Made by a program: the position numbers and the translations under genes
Notes under the pieces: generated by a model
Database searches by the model: none
Told to the model about the DNA's origin: nothing
What the model saw: the letters and a program-made list of their open reading frames with translations, nothing else
NCBI GenBank assembly: GCA_030018905.1
Contig: JASEHJ010000005.1
Coordinates: 1-36,602 of the forward strand
Reading direction: 5' to 3'
DNA: 36,602 bases
DNA from: a bacterium
Lineage (GTDB): Bacteria; Sysuimicrobiota; Sysuimicrobiia; Sysuimicrobiales; Humicultoraceae
In this document: piece by piece, positions 15,113 to 26,598 of the stretch
Layout: the number at the start of each line of letters is the position of its first letter
Position numbering within the stretch: position 1 is the first letter of the stretch

Positions 15113-16153
15113 CTACCGGCGGGCAGGCCTGGGGATTCCGAATTGCTCCGGCGACTTCTGGGTCGCCTTGGCGTCGTGGAGCAGCCAGGCGGTCACCGAC
15201 TGCCATTGCTTGACGAACCTGACGGCCTCCTCGCCTGACAGGTTCAGCGGCGTGGACCCCATCAGGCCAATGAACTCCGTGAAGTCCTCCGAGGCCACCG
15301 CCGGCCTGAACGCGTCAACCAGCCTCCGCACTGCGGGCGCCGGCGTCCCCTTCTTGACCCACGCGCCGTAGAACGGGCCCCACGGCAGGTAGGCGCGGTA
15401 TTCAGGCATCATCTGGCCCAGGGCCGGCGTCGCCGGGACGATGTCCACCGGGGCCAGGTCCACCACCGCGATGACCCGAAGTCGCTCGGCACGGATGTGC
15501 TCGGCCGCTGCAGCCAGACCCACCGCCATGAAGTCCACGTGCCCACCGAGCAGCGCCGTCATGCCCGGGCCCTCACCGTCGAAGGGGATGGAGTTGAACC
15601 TGACGCCGCTCACCGCGGTCATCATCGCGCCGACGACGAAGGGCAGCCCGCCGGGACCCGTCGAGCCTGCCTTGATCTGTCCCGGATGGCTCTTGGCCTC
15701 CTGGATCAACTCGGTCAGGTACCGCCACTTGGCGTCCCGTCGGACGACCACGACCGGGATGCTGCGGGCAAACAGGTTGATCGGTTCGAACTCGTCGAAG
15801 GTCCGCGGCGAGATGTCAAGCACGCCATAGAGGGCGGGGTTCTCCGCCGCGAGCAGCAGCGTGTAGCCGTCGGCCCGCTGATCGAAGACGTACTGCATGG
15901 CCACCGCGCCGGTGGCCCCGGTCATGTTGCTGAGGACGATCCGCTGGCCGAGGCCTCTTTCGGCCAGGGGCGCCACCCGGCGTGATACCCGGTCGGTCGC
16001 TCCTCCTGCGCCCCACTGGATGATCCCGGTAATGCTGCGCTCCGGGTACACCTGCGCGCCGGACGGACCGATAGCCACACCCCATGCCAGGGTGATCACC
16101 AATGCAGGAACGAGGAAGACCCTCAACAGCCTAGAAGCCGTGGTCGCGTGCAT
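15113..16153 (-). CDS. tctC: TctC/Bug-family extracytoplasmic solute receptor
   Basis: A 346-residue periplasmic-type substrate receptor. The signal peptide covers residues about 1-33 (hydrophobic core VFLVPALVITLAWG, cleavage near GAQ/VYP). The mature start YPERSITGIIQWGAGGATDR is the Bug-family ligand-binding strand. Typical core motifs are IVLSNMTGATGAVAMQYV and STGPGGLPF, and the C-terminal part is shaped as in Bug proteins. These receptors bind carboxylates such as citrate, and the family is too divergent to predict the ligand here. A strong GGGAGG ribosome site lies 8 bases before the ATG. First gene of the operon and nearest the promoter. Confidence 0.93.
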   Translation of the reverse strand: MHATTASRLLRVFLVPALVITLAWGVAIGPSGAQVYPERSITGIIQWGAGGATDRVSRRVAPLAERGLGQRIVLSNMTGATGAVAMQYVFDQRADGYTLLLAAENPALYGVLDISPRTFDEFEPINLFARSIPVVVVRRDAKWRYLTELIQEAKSHPGQIKAGSTGPGGLPFVVGAMMTAVSGVRFNSIPFDGEGPGMTALLGGHVDFMAVGLAAAAEHIRAERLRVIAVVDLAPVDIVPATPALGQMMPEYRAYLPWGPFYGAWVKKGTPAPAVRRLVDAFRPAVASEDFTEFIGLMGSTPLNLSGEEAVRFVKQWQSVTAWLLHDAKATQKSPEQFGIPRPARR

Positions 16154-16233
16154 CTCGTTACCTCCCTCTGGCGGTTAGATGGCACTCCACGTGGCGATGG
16201 GCCCCTGCGTACTACTGCGCAGAACTCCATTCT

Positions 16234-16262
16234 AAATTACGCCTGCCCAGCGCCCGTGTCAA
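16234..16262 (-). promoter_or_regulatory. Strong sigma70-type promoter of the tctCBA catabolic operon
   Basis: On the minus strand TTGACA (16257-16262), a 17-bp spacer and TAATTT (16234-16239) match the housekeeping consensus at 10 of 12 positions. Transcription would start near 16227, leaving a leader of about 73 nt before tctC. No second good promoter was seen inside the 11 downstream genes, although internal starts cannot be excluded. Confidence 0.75.
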
Positions 16263-16285
16263 CATTCCGCCGGTAGGAGTTGGTC

Positions 16286-16747
16286 TCAGGATGTCGCCCG
16301 CAGCAGGGCGACGAGGTAGCGGATCTGCCCCAGGTGGTAGGCCAGGTGCTGCGTGGCGTGAAGGAGGGCGGTGGCCCTGGTCTCCTTGAAGGTGCCCCGG
16401 GCGCGCCGTATCTCCACCTCCCCTGTGAGGTCGACCAGGCGCAGCCCTTCCAGCACCTCCCGCGAGAGCGCCGCGACGCGCTCGATCTCCTCCAGCAGCG
16501 CGCCCTTGTTCAGCCGATCCGTCCCGAACTCCGCGTCGCGGTTGCGGTGGGCCGGGCGGCCGCCGACTACCTCACCGATCATATACCGCTCGGACCCGGC
16601 CAGGTGCCGCAGGAGGACGGCCACCGTGTTGCGCAGGCCCGGGACGGCCCGGTTCACCTGATCGTCATCCAGGGGCCTGGCGGCCTCGACCACCTGCCCC
16701 CGGAGGTCCTCCATCACGCGCAGGTGCGCTGCCACGTATGGGTCCAC
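16286..16747 (-). CDS. DinB-family four-helix protein
   Basis: A 153-residue DinB/YfiT-type four-helix bundle. The helix-borne His ligands are recognisable: LLRHLAGSERYMI (first His) and the closing HATQHLAYHLGQIRYL with two more at metal-binding spacing. Members act as metal-dependent thiol S-transferases or have unknown roles. I choose GTG 16747 because GGGGAGG is 8 bases ahead of it, whereas the GTG at 16756 abuts that site. The first 83 bases overlap the end of the M50 protease gene in another frame. Confidence 0.88.
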   Translation of the reverse strand: MDPYVAAHLRVMEDLRGQVVEAARPLDDDQVNRAVPGLRNTVAVLLRHLAGSERYMIGEVVGGRPAHRNRDAEFGTDRLNKGALLEEIERVAALSREVLEGLRLVDLTGEVEIRRARGTFKETRATALLHATQHLAYHLGQIRYLVALLRATS

Positions 16748-17417
16748 CCAACTCACCTCCCCGCAGTCTGGCCAGATCGCTCAGGAGCACGCGAAGCGCG
16801 AACCACAGGAACAGCGCCGCGGAGATCTGCCGGAACGCCGACACGACCGAGGGCCGCGCGCCGGCGGCCTCCAGGCGCGCCGCGGCCAGATGCCCGCCGT
16901 CCAGCGGCATCACCGGGAGCAGGTTGGAGAGCCCGACGCTCAGGTTGACCGCGGCCGCCGCCGCGATCAGGGAGGGCAGGCCGGCGTCCGCGGCACGCGT
17001 CAGCATCGCCAGCGCGGCCAGCAGCCCGCCTACCTGTATGCTCCCGCTGCGCCCTGACAACGCCGCGTGTCCCGGCAGCGCCGCGTGCTCCGCAGACGCC
17101 GGCGCGGACACGCGGGCGACGTAGCGGAGCAGCAGGCCCGCGGCGATATTGGCCAGCGGCCCGGCCAGCAGGACCGGGATGCGCCGGGCCGGGGGCAGGC
17201 GGTCCAGGTCAAGGGCGGCGAAGCCGCCGAACGGCAGGGGCCGCAGCGTGACGTCCACGCCGCGAATCTTTCGGCGCAGCAGGGCCGGCCCGAAGCCCAC
17301 CCCGACTTCGCGTACATCGCCCCCCGCGCGTCGGGCGGCGATCGCGTGGGCGATTTCGTGCACCATCACGGTTCCGCCGATTACGCCCACAACCCTGGCC
17401 CAGCGCGCCCAGTCCAC
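16665..17417 (-). CDS. M50-family site-2 intramembrane metalloprotease
   Basis: A 250-residue membrane zinc protease. The active site is HEIAH (20-24) in the first helix, with the third ligand in the LDG of NLLPVMPLDGGH (Asp173). Hydrophobic spans surround these sites and a further one covers about 190-205. No PDZ domain is seen, which places it with SpoIVFB-like short S2P proteins rather than RseP. The tail after residue 215 is Gly/Pro/Arg-rich and out of frame over DinB, so the real protein may be shorter in function. It cleaves membrane-anchored regulators; the partner is not visible here. The GTG start has only a weak AAGG ahead of it. Confidence 0.88.
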   Translation of the reverse strand: MDWARWARVVGVIGGTVMVHEIAHAIAARRAGGDVREVGVGFGPALLRRKIRGVDVTLRPLPFGGFAALDLDRLPPARRIPVLLAGPLANIAAGLLLRYVARVSAPASAEHAALPGHAALSGRSGSIQVGGLLAALAMLTRAADAGLPSLIAAAAAVNLSVGLSNLLPVMPLDGGHLAAARLEAAGARPSVVSAFRQISAALFLWFALRVLLSDLARLRGGELGGPIRGSAPARDGGPPGAGGRGRQAPG

Positions 17418-17455
17418 CTTCGCGCCCCCTGCCCTGCCTCGGTACTCTGCCCCTG

Positions 17456-19909
<2,454 letters not shown>

Positions 19910-19930
19910 CGGCGTGGGGTTGGCGCGCTC

Positions 19931-21853
<1,923 letters not shown>

Positions 21854-21896
21854 TCAAGCAAACGGGCACACGCCTCGCCGCGCATGCCCACTCCTT

Positions 21897-21926
21897 ATTC
21901 TACCGCCGCGACGGTCGGGGTGTCAA
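21897..21926 (-). promoter_or_regulatory. Sigma70-type promoter of gyrB-gyrA
   Basis: Reading leftward, TTGACA (21921-21926), an 18-bp spacer and TAGAAT (21897-21902). Predicted start is near 21890, about 50 nt ahead of the gyrB ATG. It lies between remB and gyrB, so the gyrase genes can be expressed apart from the dnaA-recF group. Confidence 0.7.
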
Positions 21927-21947
21927 CGGTGGAAATCCTCGTCCTGA

Positions 21948-22235
21948 CTATCTCTGCGCCGTTTTACGCCGCCGGCTTCCGGCCATTTTGCCGATCCGGC
22001 CGGCCACGGTGGCTGGAGCCACCGGCGTAGGGTAGAGGCGGGCGGCCGTCACCACGATCGCCCTGGCCGACGGCAGAAGTCCGGGTTCTACCAGGCGGCC
22101 GGCGGCTGCGGCCCGCGCGAGTAGGTTTCGGCCTTCAGAAGACCGCCGCAGCCCTCGGGCGTCGAGAATCGCCACTACCTCCCGCAAGTCCACCACGGTG
22201 TCCCCGCCCAAGTAGACGAACAGCCCGGCGCTCAC
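21948..22235 (-). CDS. remB: RemB/DUF370-family protein
   Basis: A 95-residue protein beginning GLFVYLGGDTVVDLREVVAI, the conserved N-terminus of DUF370 (RemB, YaaB), which lies between recF and gyrB in Bacillus as well. The core ends with ARAIVVTAARLYPTPVAPATV, matching the family's 'sfVIT..kiYlSPIs..TL' motif. RemB is connected to extracellular-matrix gene control in Bacillus; its role elsewhere is not established. The GTG start overlaps the dciA stop by 4 nt (GTGA). Confidence 0.85.
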   Translation of the reverse strand: MSAGLFVYLGGDTVVDLREVVAILDARGLRRSSEGRNLLARAAAAGRLVEPGLLPSARAIVVTAARLYPTPVAPATVAGRIGKMAGSRRRKTAQR

Positions 22236-22558
22236 CGCGCCTTCCCCTGGCCCGACCCGCGATCGGGCAGCCTTCGCCGCGCCACCGGCGTCACGTCGGT
22301 AATTGCCCCCTCGCCCAGCTCGCGCCCGAGGGCCGCCACGATCTCTGAGCGCCGCAGCCGGACTTCCTGCCCGGCCGCCTCGTGCGTCACCCCCACGAGC
22401 AACCTCTTGCCCCGTAGGGTAACCGGAGCGCTTACTCCTGCCAGCGCCTGGCCTGCGATCCGCGGCCAGATCTCCCGGGCAGTGGCAAGGTGCACCGCGG
22501 GCTCAATTCCCAGCGCGCGGGCCGCAGCTCTTAGAACCTCTCTAATCGGGACGACCAT
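22232..22558 (-). CDS. dciA: DciA/DUF721-family helicase-loader-like protein
   Basis: A 108-residue protein that starts at ATG 22558 (MVVPIREVLRAAARALG). The DUF721 core is visible: the IWPRIAGQALAGVSAPVTLRG segment, where family members have 'vGe.la.hs.p..l..G.L.V.v', and GVTHEAAGQEVRLRRSEIVAALG. DciA proteins load the replicative helicase in bacteria that lack DnaC/DnaI, and a neighbouring recF is common. It overlaps recF by 28 nt and remB by 4 nt. The longer upstream frame is recF shadow. Confidence 0.85.
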   Translation of the reverse strand: MVVPIREVLRAAARALGIEPAVHLATAREIWPRIAGQALAGVSAPVTLRGKRLLVGVTHEAAGQEVRLRRSEIVAALGRELGEGAITDVTPVARRRLPDRGSGQGKAR

Positions 22559-23640
22559 ATCGCCTCCGCCACCGCGCCCGCTTCCACCGCCAGCACCCTC
22601 ACCGGCCCGGCAACCTGCGGCAGCCCGGTGGAGGTCAGCAGCACCTGTGCCTCGTCCGCCAGCCCCAGGACTCGTTTCTGCCGGTCCCCGTCGAGCTCCG
22701 CGATCGCGTCGTCCAACAGCAGAACAGGGCTCTCTCCCGTCTCGGAGGCCATCACGCCGCGCTCGGCCAACCGGACCGCCAGCATGGCGGTCCGCCACTG
22801 CCCCTGCGAACCGTTTGCGCGCAGCGCAGCGCCCTCCAGCGACAGATCCACGTCGTCGCGGTGGGGTCCTGACAGTGTGGTGCCCCGCTTGATTTCATCG
22901 GCGCGCAGGCGCGCCAATTGCGCCCGTGCTTCTTCCTCTCGGGACTCGTCCGTTTCTCCAGGCCAGGACGGTCGGTAGGCGACGGCGAGCGTGCCCTCAC
23001 CTCCCAGGCGGCTGAACCATGCTTCCGCCTCGGGCGCCACGCGCCGCATGTACTCGGTGCGGTGCGCCGCGATCCTCACACCAAGCGCGACCATCTGGGC
23101 GTCCCAAGCTTCTGTGCCGCCGGGCGCCCCACGCCTCATGTGGGCGTTCCGTTGTGCCACCACCCGATGATACCGGTGCAGCGCGAAGAAGTAGGAAGGG
23201 CTGAGTTGAGCCAGGGCCGCGTCCAGGAGGCGGCGCCGCCCTGCGGCCGAGCCGCGTACCATCTCCAAGTCCCACGGCGCCGCCAGGACAACCGTTAGGC
23301 GGCCGAGCACGCTTCCCCGTGGGGTGGGCGCGCCGTTCACCCGCATCTGTGAGGTCAGGCGCCCGTCCTCCACTGCCAGCGTGATCTCGATCTCCTCTTC
23401 GCGTCCCCGCCGGGAGATCTGTGCCCGCACGCGGGCGGCCGTCTCGCCCCGGAGGATTGCCTCCTCCTCGCGCGCGGTCCGGTAAGAGCGTCCCGTCGCC
23501 ACCAGGTAGACGGCCTCCAGCAAGTTGGACTTGCCCGCCCCGTTGCGGCCGACGAGCGCAGTGATGCCGTCGTCGAGCGCGATGTCCGCTCGGGAGTAGT
23601 TACGAAAGGCGCGGATCCAGAGGCGCCGGAGTCGTGGCAT
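22531..23640 (-). CDS. recF: DNA replication and repair protein RecF
   Basis: A 369-residue SMC-like ATPase. Walker A GRNGAGKSN sits within the first 45 residues, an ABC-type signature region near LSGPHRDD, and the Walker B is LLLDDAIAELD. It binds gapped DNA and helps load RecA through RecR/RecO. ATG 23640 begins MPRLRRLWIRAFRNYSRADI, the standard RecF N-terminus. The open frame upstream of it lies over yaaA and is not accepted. Start overlaps the yaaA end by 41 nt. Confidence 0.96.
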   Translation of the reverse strand: MPRLRRLWIRAFRNYSRADIALDDGITALVGRNGAGKSNLLEAVYLVATGRSYRTAREEEAILRGETAARVRAQISRRGREEEIEITLAVEDGRLTSQMRVNGAPTPRGSVLGRLTVVLAAPWDLEMVRGSAAGRRRLLDAALAQLSPSYFFALHRYHRVVAQRNAHMRRGAPGGTEAWDAQMVALGVRIAAHRTEYMRRVAPEAEAWFSRLGGEGTLAVAYRPSWPGETDESREEEARAQLARLRADEIKRGTTLSGPHRDDVDLSLEGAALRANGSQGQWRTAMLAVRLAERGVMASETGESPVLLLDDAIAELDGDRQKRVLGLADEAQVLLTSTGLPQVAGPVRVLAVEAGAVAEAIWSSRLERF

Positions 23641-23872
23641 CGTCTGCGTATGCGGCTGCAATCGCCAGGGTAGGCCCTCCCTGCACGGCGACCAGGTCCC
23701 CGGCGGCCACCCGGCGGCCGCGCTTTGTCTCAACCTGACCGTTGACCAGAACGCGGCGCACCGCGATGAGTGTCTTGGCTTCGCCGCCGGTTCCCACCAC
23801 GCCGGCCCACTTCAACAGCGCGCCGAGGGCGATGGTCTCGGTGTGGATCCTTACCGTGCGCTCATGTGGCAA
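23600..23872 (-). CDS. yaaA: S4-domain RNA-binding protein YaaA
   Basis: A 90-residue protein with the small S4 fold: VRIHTETIALGALLKWAGVV, then GGEAKTLI, VRRVLVNGQVETKRGRRVA and GDLVAV. Between dnaN and recF this is the classical yaaA position in Gram-positive-type origins. It probably binds structured RNA. The only usable start ahead of the domain is TTG at 23872, 8 bases before the dnaN stop, so translation is probably coupled to dnaN. The extended tail overlaps recF by 41 nt. Confidence 0.85.
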   Translation of the reverse strand: MPHERTVRIHTETIALGALLKWAGVVGTGGEAKTLIAVRRVLVNGQVETKRGRRVAAGDLVAVQGGPTLAIAAAYADDATTPAPLDPRLS

Positions 23873-24971
23873 CGCGGACCGGCGCCAGAACGTACGTGTA
23901 GTCCGCTCCTCCGGCCGGGCGCAGCGCACCCGGGCTCAGGGGTCCGGTCAGCTCCAGGATCATTTCGTCCGCGTCGAGCACCGACAGGCACTCAATCAGG
24001 TACCTGGCGTTGAAGGCGGTTGCGACGACATCCCCCTCAGAGGAGACCTGCAGGCGCTCCTCGGATCGGCCGTACTCGGGCGTGTTGGAGGCAAGCGTCA
24101 GCGTGTCCCCCTCGGCTTGAATCCGGACCACGTTGGCCGAGTCGCGTGCGGTGAGGGCGACACGACGCACGGCGGCCAGCAGCCGCTGCGTACCGACGGT
24201 CACGCGTTGCTTGTAGCCCTGGGGAATAACCTGCTGATAGTTCGGGAAGGGCCCTGGAATCAGTCGGCTGACCAGCCTGGCCCCCGGCATGGTGAACAGG
24301 ATCTGGTTCTCCGCCAGAGAGATCCCCACCTCGCCCTCGGCGCTTCCAAGGGCGCGTGTCAACTCGCGCATGGTCTTGGAAGGCACAATGACGCCTATCT
24401 TCTGCGACGCCGGGTTTGCGAGCGCGGCGGTGCGCAGGGCGAGTCGGCCGCCGTCGGTGGCCACCACGCGGATTTCCTTCCCGTCCATCACAAGGTAGAG
24501 CCCGGTTAGGAACACACGCGCGTCATCGGTGGAAACCGCGAACTCGGTCTGGCGCACCATGGTGCGAAGCAACCCGGCGTCCACGCTGGCCACCGGAGCT
24601 GCTTCGGGCTCGGGCATCAGCGGGAAGTCCGACGCCGGAAGCCCCATAAGGTCGTAGGTAACTCTCTCGCACTGGACCTCTACCTCGGTCCCTCCCTCGG
24701 CGACCTTCACCTGCACGGGCGCATCGGGCAGGTTGGAAACGATCTCGCCGAAGAGCCGCGCCGGAAGGGTTATCGCACCGCCCTTCTTGACCTTGGCCGG
24801 CACCTCGGTTTGCATCCCGTGGTCGAGGTCGGTGGCGGCCAACTTGATCGCGTCCTTCCGCGTCTCGATCAGTATGTTGCTCAGGATGGGCATCGTGGCG
24901 CGCGTGGATACGGCCCGGCCCACCAGGGCAACTGCTTTGTTTAGATGATCGTGCGCACAGGTGAACTGCAT
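23862..24971 (-). CDS. dnaN: DNA polymerase III sliding clamp (beta)
   Basis: 369 residues, standard size for the three-domain beta clamp. The sequence starts MQFTCAHDHLNKAVALVGRA and has the recognisable TMPILSNILIE near residue 27-37, later LPASDFP and the clamp-loader/polymerase-binding tail PLSPGALRPAG ending in TYVLAPVRV. It encircles DNA to hold polymerase III. An AAGGAGG lies directly before the ATG. Its leader is the AT-rich origin element, so initiation and dnaN transcription share this DNA. Confidence 0.98.
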   Translation of the reverse strand: MQFTCAHDHLNKAVALVGRAVSTRATMPILSNILIETRKDAIKLAATDLDHGMQTEVPAKVKKGGAITLPARLFGEIVSNLPDAPVQVKVAEGGTEVEVQCERVTYDLMGLPASDFPLMPEPEAAPVASVDAGLLRTMVRQTEFAVSTDDARVFLTGLYLVMDGKEIRVVATDGGRLALRTAALANPASQKIGVIVPSKTMRELTRALGSAEGEVGISLAENQILFTMPGARLVSRLIPGPFPNYQQVIPQGYKQRVTVGTQRLLAAVRRVALTARDSANVVRIQAEGDTLTLASNTPEYGRSEERLQVSSEGDVVATAFNARYLIECLSVLDADEMILELTGPLSPGALRPAGGADYTYVLAPVRVAT

Positions 24972-24981
24972 GCGCGCCTCC

Positions 24982-25042
24982 TTCTATATCTTTATTGTAA
25001 TCAAACAGCAGTAGTAGTAGGCGGTGTGCGCTTTGTGGACAA
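24982..25042 (-). other. Replication-origin unwinding module (DnaA box, GC spacer, DnaA-trios, AT-rich DUE)
   Basis: In the dnaA-to-dnaN direction the order is: DnaA box TTGTCCACA (25034-25042, one mismatch to TTATCCACA); a 13-bp GC-rich spacer (25021-25033); five consecutive triplets CTA CTA CTA CTG CTG (25006-25020), whose complement reads 3'-GAT repeats; then a run of about 24 bp rich in A and T (24982-25005), sharply different from the surrounding GC-rich DNA. This is the arrangement described for the B. subtilis basal unwinding system, also in the dnaA-dnaN gap. It directly precedes the dnaN ribosome site, and it also contains a possible -10 TACAAT. Confidence 0.8.
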
Positions 25043-25044
25043 CC

Positions 25045-25061
25045 GCCCAGGAAGCCTGGGC
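25045..25061. repeat. Short perfect hairpin downstream of dnaA
   Basis: GCCCAGG (25045-25051) and CCTGGGC (25055-25061) form a 7-bp stem with a three-base loop next to the DnaA box of the unwinding module. It might end dnaA transcription or mark the edge of the origin; there is no T tract in either direction. Confidence 0.45.
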
Positions 25062-25070
25062 ATGGATCGT

Positions 25071-25128
25071 TGAGGCCTCATGCCCTCCTGGACGGCGTGG
25101 GGACATCTCAGCGAAGCATGAGGCCTCA
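25071..25128. repeat. 13-bp inverted repeat pair, each arm itself palindromic, between dnaA and the unwinding site
   Basis: TGAGGCCTCATGC at 25071-25083 and its exact complement GCATGAGGCCTCA at 25116-25128, 32 bp apart centre gap. Each arm contains the palindrome TGAGGCCTCA, so each could bind a dimer and the pair a tetramer. A diverged DnaA box (TCGTCCACA, 25148-25156) lies nearby. No known origin factor with this site is recognised. Confidence 0.6.
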
Positions 25129-25181
25129 CGTACTCCACGCCCTTCAGTCGTCCACATGGTCCCACGTGTGCGCACAGGATA

Positions 25182-26555
25182 TCAACCTTGACGTTGAAGG
25201 TCTTCCATCAGGCGTTTGATGCTGGCCGCCAGGTGGGCGTCCCTTTGAAGCGCTTCGCGCACCCGCCGGCACGCGTGCATAACCGTGGTGTGATCGCGGC
25301 CCCCGAACTCCTCACCGACGCGCGGCAGCGAGGCGTCGGTGATCTCTCGAGCCACGTACATGGCCACCTGGCGCGGGAAGGCCACGCCCTTGGTGCGGCG
25401 CTTGGCGCGCATCTCTTCCACCCGCAGGCCGAAGAACTCCGCCACCGACTGCTGGATGGACTGTATTGTCACGACCCTGGCGCGCGCGGGAGGCAGCAGA
25501 TCGCGCAGCACGTCCGCGGCCAGCTCCACGCCGATGGGCGAGCGGGTGAGAGAAGCGTACGCGACCACGCGCACCAGCGCGCCTTCCAGTTCCCGGATGT
25601 TCGTGTGGATGCGCTGGGCGATGAACTCCGCGACCTCGCCGGGCACGGAAAGCCCATCACTCTCGGCCTTCTTGCTCAGGATAGCGATGCGGGTCTCCAG
25701 GTCGGGAGGCTGGATATCTGCGATCAGCCCCCACTCGAAACGGCTCCGGAGACGGGCCTCCAGGGTTGGTATCTCCTTGGGCGGCCGATCGGACGAGATG
25801 ATGATCTGGTGGTTGGTCTCGTGCAGCGCGTTGAACGTGTGGAAGAACTCCTCCTGCGTGCGCTCCTTCCCCGCCAGGAACTGGATGTCGTCTATCAATA
25901 GGACGTCCACGCTGCGGTACCGCTGACGGAACTCCAGGGTCTTGTCGTCCCGGATCGAGTTGATCAACTCGTTGGTGAACTTCTCGCTGCTGACATACGC
26001 GACCCGCGCGATGCCCGCGCCGTGCAGCACCCGGTGCCCGATGGCCTGGAGCAGGTGTGTCTTGCCCAGGCCTACGCCGCCGTAGATGAACAGGGGGTTG
26101 TAGGCCCGCGCAGGCGACTCGGCCACGGCCATCGCCGCCGCGTGGGCGAACCGGTTTCCGGCGCCCACGACGAACGTTTCAAAGGTGTACTTGGGCGAGA
26201 TGTGGAGCCCTTCGGGAACGCGGGATGGCGCAGGAGAGGACGGCGCCGCAAGGCGGGGGACCGGTGCCGCGAGGTTGGGGGCCGGCGCGGGCGGCGCGGC
26301 CTCGACGACCGAGATGCGCACGCCCACATCGCGTCCGACCACGACGCGCAGTGCCCGCCGGATCGTGTCCATCAGCCGCTGTTCCACCCAGTCCTTCGCA
26401 AAGCGGTTTGGGACGGCGAAGTGAAAGGTGTCATCCTGGAGGCCGACGGGACGCATCACCCGCAGAAACGATTCGAGGGTCGGCTTGTTGAGCTGCCCTT
26501 CTATTCGTCGCAGGGCTTCCGTCCACAACTCGGCGGGGGAGACTTCGATCGTCAC
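25182..26555 (-). CDS. dnaA: Chromosomal replication initiator DnaA
   Basis: 457 residues from GTG 26555, which has AGGAG six to seven bases upstream; the extra upstream frame is not conserved. Domain I (about 1-85) starts IEVSPAELWTEALRRIEGQL. Domain II is a short Pro/Ala linker. Domain III is the AAA+ module with Walker A GGVGLGKTHLLQ and Walker B VLLIDDIQFLAGKE. Domain IV carries the DnaA-box-binding GGRDHTTVMHA. It initiates replication at the boxes found on both sides of this gene. The gene lies 43 nt after the upstream ATPase-wHTH gene, probably in one transcript. Confidence 0.98.
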   Translation of the reverse strand: MTIEVSPAELWTEALRRIEGQLNKPTLESFLRVMRPVGLQDDTFHFAVPNRFAKDWVEQRLMDTIRRALRVVVGRDVGVRISVVEAAPPAPAPNLAAPVPRLAAPSSPAPSRVPEGLHISPKYTFETFVVGAGNRFAHAAAMAVAESPARAYNPLFIYGGVGLGKTHLLQAIGHRVLHGAGIARVAYVSSEKFTNELINSIRDDKTLEFRQRYRSVDVLLIDDIQFLAGKERTQEEFFHTFNALHETNHQIIISSDRPPKEIPTLEARLRSRFEWGLIADIQPPDLETRIAILSKKAESDGLSVPGEVAEFIAQRIHTNIRELEGALVRVVAYASLTRSPIGVELAADVLRDLLPPARARVVTIQSIQQSVAEFFGLRVEEMRAKRRTKGVAFPRQVAMYVAREITDASLPRVGEEFGGRDHTTVMHACRRVREALQRDAHLAASIKRLMEDLQRQG

Positions 26556-26598
26556 AACCTGCTCCTCTCTCGGTGCGCGATGCCCAGCGGTCGCCCCA

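Noticed and set aside
22559-22798. Longer version of the DciA-like gene starting at 22798
   Set aside because: The extra N-terminus lies inside recF and is Gly/Arg-rich without family similarity; ATG 22558 fits the DUF721 start.
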